Positions 6,988-9,581 of a DNA stretch of 9,581 nucleotides are shown here, one piece after another. Below the pieces are notes generated by a model that was not told where the DNA came from, searched no databases, and worked only from the letters and a program-made list of their open reading frames with translations. The DNA is taken from positions 1 to 9,581 of the forward strand of contig JAHIEL010000019.1 of assembly GCA_018901715.1 (NCBI GenBank), in the 5' to 3' direction. Position 1 is the first letter of the stretch, and each line of letters opens with the position of its first letter. Source of the stretch: Patescibacteria group bacterium (lineage in GTDB: Bacteria > Patescibacteriota > Minisyncoccia > Minisyncoccales > PEYH01). Position numbers and translations under genes: made by a program.

Positions 6988-7854
6988 TTAAGAATTTAAA
7001 CCTAAACATTTTTTACAAATTTCAAAATTAAAAATCCCTTTTTTTATCTCATTTCTGACTTTTTTATAAAAAGGTTTATTCCAGATATCAAGTAATTTTT
7101 CCTCCTTAATATTCCCAAAGTTTATTTCCTTATAATAATCATTACAACAAATAGGGATAGCTCCGTCAGCTCTAATTATTAGAAGCATTGGGGCACAAAA
7201 AAATGGATGTAAGGTTTTTGTCGGTACTGAACCGCCCCGGTTAGTAAGTGTTATTGAATTTTCAGTTACTGTTTGGAATATTATATGTTTTAGCTCATCT
7301 TCTTTTATATTACTAAACAAAAGCTTAATCTGCTCTGATGGCTCTTTATCGTGTTGGCTTAAACAAAAAACATCTATCCCCGCAGAGACAAGTTCTTTAA
7401 ACTTTTTATAGGTTAAAAAATCGCCATTTGTGTTAATTGTAATAAAAGAATTCAATTCTTTTTTTATCTTTTCTACCCGTTCTATTAATTTTTTATCTAA
7501 AATTGGTTCGCCATAACAAGAGAGACATATTTTGCCTTTAAAATTTAGTTCTTTTAACTCGGTTATTATTTTATTAAAAATCTCATTTGTCATTACTTCT
7601 CCTGGTGTAGCATCATAAGTAAGCGGACAAAAGGAACACTTTCTATTACATATGGATATAGTTTCGATTACTACAGAACCAAACAAAATATTTGTATTTC
7701 TCCAAAAACTCCTCAATATAAAAACAGTCCTGTTGCACCTTAGTAACTTATAAAAAAAAGAGTGTATTTTTTTATTGCTTTTTATAAATCTTCTTAACCA
7801 ATTATATTCTCCTGCTTTAACAGAGGAAGGGATCATATTTGTTTTTTGTTTCAT
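6988..7854 (-). CDS. Radical SAM/SPASM domain protein (intact copy)
   Basis: This 288-residue protein has the canonical cluster motif CNRKCSFCP (C69, C73, C76). SCYGEP (112-117) takes the GGE-type SAM amino-group position, and NTNGDFLT (141-148) is a typical barrel strand. The C-terminal ~70 residues form a short SPASM-type iron-sulphur region: C220, the pair C236-C237 in PICCNDYY, and C280/C283 in CKKC. Such proteins are common in polysaccharide and secondary-metabolite loci. Some act on sugars and others on peptides, and no precursor peptide gene is visible here, so a sugar substrate is the better guess. The first ~60 residues are basic and aromatic and may contact the membrane or a partner. 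A second in-frame ATG at 7836 is possible; neither start has a Shine-Dalgarno sequence. The gene is clearly paralogous to the split gene at 3608-4470, sharing ELKELNF and ELVSAGID plus SQHDKEPS. Confidence 0.9.
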   Translation of the reverse strand: MKQKTNMIPSSVKAGEYNWLRRFIKSNKKIHSFFYKLLRCNRTVFILRSFWRNTNILFGSVVIETISICNRKCSFCPLTYDATPGEVMTNEIFNKIITELKELNFKGKICLSCYGEPILDKKLIERVEKIKKELNSFITINTNGDFLTYKKFKELVSAGIDVFCLSQHDKEPSEQIKLLFSNIKEDELKHIIFQTVTENSITLTNRGGSVPTKTLHPFFCAPMLLIIRADGAIPICCNDYYKEINFGNIKEEKLLDIWNKPFYKKVRNEIKKGIFNFEICKKCLGLNS

Positions 7855-7916
7855 AAAAAATAGTGAAATAATACTTTTAATAATTTTAGACTATGATAAT
7901 TTTAGTATCTATTAAG

Positions 7917-7943
7917 ACAATTTTTCAACTAAGCAATAGACAT
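7917..7943 (-). pseudogene. Possible remnant of an FkbM gene start
   Basis: The 105-base spacer between the split FkbM gene and the radical SAM gene contains an ATG at 7943 that reads MSIA, then TAG, then LKN. The intact FkbM gene at 6313 starts MSVAWLKN. Over the first 26 bases 22 are identical, and the four differences are all transitions, one of which turns the TGG (Trp) into TAG. Similarity fades after about 35 bases. I read it as a short relic of a lost FkbM copy or a duplication scar. The match is short, so chance in AT-rich DNA is not excluded. Confidence 0.5.
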
Positions 7944-7959
7944 ATTTTAATTTTTAATT

Positions 7960-8861
7960 TTAAATGGCATAAGTCATTAATGTCCCTTTTTTGTTTTTAA
8001 CTCTAATTTTATAATCCGGATTTATTTTTTTTATCAAAAGAGGAAGTTGATAAAAATCATTGAATTTGTGATAAACGGATATTGCTAATTTTGGTTTAAA
8101 CTTTTTTAAAGTTTCTTTAGCGCCAAGAAGAGCTTTTTCCTCTGAGCCCTCAATATCCATTTTTATGAAATCTACTTTGTCTAAACTTTCTTCTTTGACG
8201 AATTTATCAATAGAGATAGTTTGCGCATCAACCGCTCCTCTATCTATATTGCTGCTACTAACTAAATAATGACTACCTGTTCCCAAAAGAACTAATTTCG
8301 CTCTTTCTATCTTGTCCAAGACAGCTTTGGGAATAATTTTGATATTATAGCATTTATTAAGCCGCTTGTTTTCAGACAGAGCAGTTGCCTCGTCCTTGCC
8401 CGGCTCAAAGGCATAAACCATTTTTGCTTTTTTAGCCGCATAAATAGAAAATATTCCAATATTAGCTCCACAGTCAAAAACAATATCTTCCGGCTCAATC
8501 TTTACTTCTTTATCTTCATAAGCTTTAGTAATTAAAATTTCCTCAATAAGAACAGAGCATCCCCAAATTATTTCTGAAAAGGAACTTTTTGGAAAATCTT
8601 GTTTTATTTCGGCTGGTTTAAAAATGTAACTATCAAAGATGAAAGCTTTGTCTTCAGAGCTGTAAAAATTGTAATTTTTTTCTCTTCTTTAAATAAAAAA
8701 TAGGGCTTCAAGGATCTGATTAAGTTGAATTTTAATATTGAAAGAAAATCTTTCTTCGTTATCTCATCAAAAGAACGATATAGTTCTTTTATTTCCTTTC
8801 TATCTCTAATTAATCCTATGTATAATTCTAACCGATTTTTGATTTTACCTAATAATCTCAT
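7960..8861 (-). pseudogene. FkbM family methyltransferase, split by a one-base frameshift
   Basis: The gene opens with ATG at 8861 (MRLLGKIKNRLELYIGL) and its first frame stops after 85 residues at 8604. From the A-tract at 8675-8681 the next frame carries the rest of an FkbM protein without a break. It encodes KNYNFYSSEDKAFIF, motif I VFDCGANIGIFSIYAA, the ribose segment MVYAFEPGKDE, the family hallmark FIKMDIEGSEEKALLGAKE, and a last strand GTLMTYAI ending at TAA 7960-7962. Adding one A to the tract gives a 300-residue protein, close to the 291 of the intact paralogue at 5438-6313, so all catalytic parts are present. An internal ATG at 8421 would yield only 153 residues without motif I and is not a sensible start. 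It follows the upstream radical SAM gene by 11 bases. Homopolymer sequencing error, real decay and slippage at the A-tract remain possible. Confidence 0.88.
8675..8681 (-). other. Frameshift site in FkbM gene (A7 tract)
   Basis: On the coding strand the sequence is GAG, seven A, then TTAC. The zero frame reads GAG AAA AAA ATT and ends at 8604. Eight A would give GAG AAA AAA AAT TAC and join both halves of the FkbM protein. Tracts like this are prone both to sequencing error and to polymerase or ribosome slippage. Confidence 0.8.
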
Positions 8862-8872
8862 TTTATATTTTA

Positions 8873-9581
8873 TTAAATTTCCCCTGCTTTTCCTTTAAAT
8901 CTTACTAGTTCTGTATGTTTTGCTAAAACAAATTTTTGCTTTATTCTTCCGATAAATATTAAAAATGCGGTATATACCCATTGAAAATCCCCACGCAAAA
9001 AACCTTTAACCATAACGCTTCTTAACTCTTTCTTTAATGTATATAAACGAACTAAAAAATATAAGGGACTAATTAAGTGCTTTTTCGGAATATTTGTATT
9101 TAATAAAAATTCAACTAGAAATTTTGGCATTCCTAAACCAGTTAGTATTAATAAAGCATTAAAATAACTGCGGATAGGATCTAATTGGGTTTTTCTATAA
9201 ACCTGATTTAAATCATCTTGAATAATCCCCTCTTGACGAGCTTTTTCATAAAGAACTGTTTCTGGATAAAATGTTAATGAAAATAACATTAAGCTGAATG
9301 GCCTTTTCAGTTTCAAAACAAAACGAATATTGTCTTTAAGGTCTTCTTCATTTTCCCATGGATTATCTAAAATAAAATCATAACGAACATCTATTTTCTT
9401 TTTAGTTTCTTTAGCAACTTGGCTAACGACATCTCCAATGGCTAATACTTGCTCTAATGTATCAGACCGATTATACAGAGCTCTAGTCCGTAAACTGGCC
9501 GACTGGATGCCCACTGCCGTGGCACACAACCCTGCTTTTACTAATGCTCTTGCCTTAGGTAATGTAAAAGTAACTGGAGTA
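8873..9581 (-). CDS. Radical SAM protein, C-terminal part (5' end outside window)
   Basis: The frame is open to the right edge of the window and ends at TAA 8873-8875, giving at least 235 residues. The visible part starts TPVTFTLPKARALVKAGLC and continues into VGIQSASLRTRALYNR. This matches the barrel strand of B12-binding or Elp3-like radical SAM enzymes (compare the GIES-G-S type segment). RYDFILDNPWENEEDL and LFSLTFYPETVLYEKARQEGII fit the later barrel strands, where family members often have a P-GT-LY segment. The last ~100 residues are basic and hydrophobic with no cysteine-rich SPASM-like region, unlike the other radical SAM proteins here. The cluster motif and any cobalamin-binding domain would lie upstream of the window. 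Internal TTG or ATG codons such as the one at 9529 are not the start, because the conserved barrel extends upstream. The split FkbM gene follows after 11 bases. Confidence 0.83.
   Translation of the reverse strand, partial: TPVTFTLPKARALVKAGLCATAVGIQSASLRTRALYNRSDTLEQVLAIGDVVSQVAKETKKKIDVRYDFILDNPWENEEDLKDNIRFVLKLKRPFSLMLFSLTFYPETVLYEKARQEGIIQDDLNQVYRKTQLDPIRSYFNALLILTGLGMPKFLVEFLLNTNIPKKHLISPLYFLVRLYTLKKELRSVMVKGFLRGDFQWVYTAFLIFIGRIKQKFVLAKHTELVRFKGKAGEI

Noticed and set aside
7855..7959. Possible small precursor peptide gene for the radical SAM/SPASM protein
   Set aside because: The spacer has stops in every useful minus-strand frame and no cysteine-, glycine- or leader-like peptide, so there is no support for a ribosomal-peptide pathway here.
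8307..8498. 63-codon minus-strand frame across the FkbM motif region
   Set aside because: It is the wrong frame over the conserved VFDCGANIGIFS and AFEPGKDE segments, so it is not a gene.
1..9581. Alternative genetic code with TGA read as an amino acid
   Set aside because: Full-length proteins with complete C-termini are obtained with TGA as a stop, tryptophan uses TGG, and the gene breaks are frameshifts or TAG, not TGA.
1..9581. Insertion sequence, CRISPR array, tRNA or terminator hairpin
   Set aside because: I saw no transposase motif, regularly spaced repeats, tRNA-like cloverleaf or strong GC-rich stem followed by T's in the short spacers.

Overview
The window is AT-rich DNA (about 30% G+C by eye) from what looks like an uncultured or poorly described bacterium. 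All genes lie on the minus strand, so the transcript runs from base 9581 towards base 1. Spacing is operon-like: gaps are 8 to 28 bases, apart from one of about 105 bases, and two junctions overlap. Start codons are preceded by A/T-rich leaders with no convincing Shine-Dalgarno sequence. Stops are almost all TAA, and the standard code fits. These traits would suit Bacteroidota-like translation or an AT-rich candidate phylum, but nothing here fixes the taxon.

In transcription order the content is: (1) the C-terminal part of a radical SAM enzyme (9581-8873); (2) an FkbM-type methyltransferase split by a one-base frameshift (8861-7960); (3) a 105-base spacer holding what looks like a remnant of an FkbM gene start; (4) an intact radical SAM/SPASM protein (7854-6988); (5) a TylF/macrocin-type O-methyltransferase whose last strand seems cut off by an amber codon (6959-6342); (6) an intact FkbM methyltransferase (6313-5438); (7) a family 2 glycosyltransferase (5429-4482); (8) a second radical SAM/SPASM gene, paralogous to (4) and frameshifted (4470-3608); (9) a class I methyltransferase of the Methyltransf_24 type (3624-2980); (10) a second family 2 glycosyltransferase, paralogous to (7) (2962-2027); (11) a UbiG-like methyltransferase (2007-1255); (12) a WbsX/GH99-like protein (1274-159); (13) the N-terminus of a further radical SAM enzyme (129-1).

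The set of two glycosyltransferases, a WbsX-like protein, five methyltransferases and four radical SAM proteins points to a cell-surface polysaccharide or glycolipid cluster with heavy O-methylation and radical-based sugar modification. No polymerase, flippase, ABC transporter or nucleotide-sugar gene lies in the window, so this is an internal piece of a larger locus. The striking feature is modularity: blocks that open with a radical SAM gene, continue with methyltransferases and end with a glycosyltransferase are repeated with paralogous parts.

The second theme is gene disruption. Two genes carry single-base losses in homopolymer-rich tracts, one has an apparent premature amber codon, and there is a gene-start remnant with an amber codon. 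Real decay of duplicated modules, assembly errors in homopolymers, and recoding or slippage are all compatible with the sequence alone.
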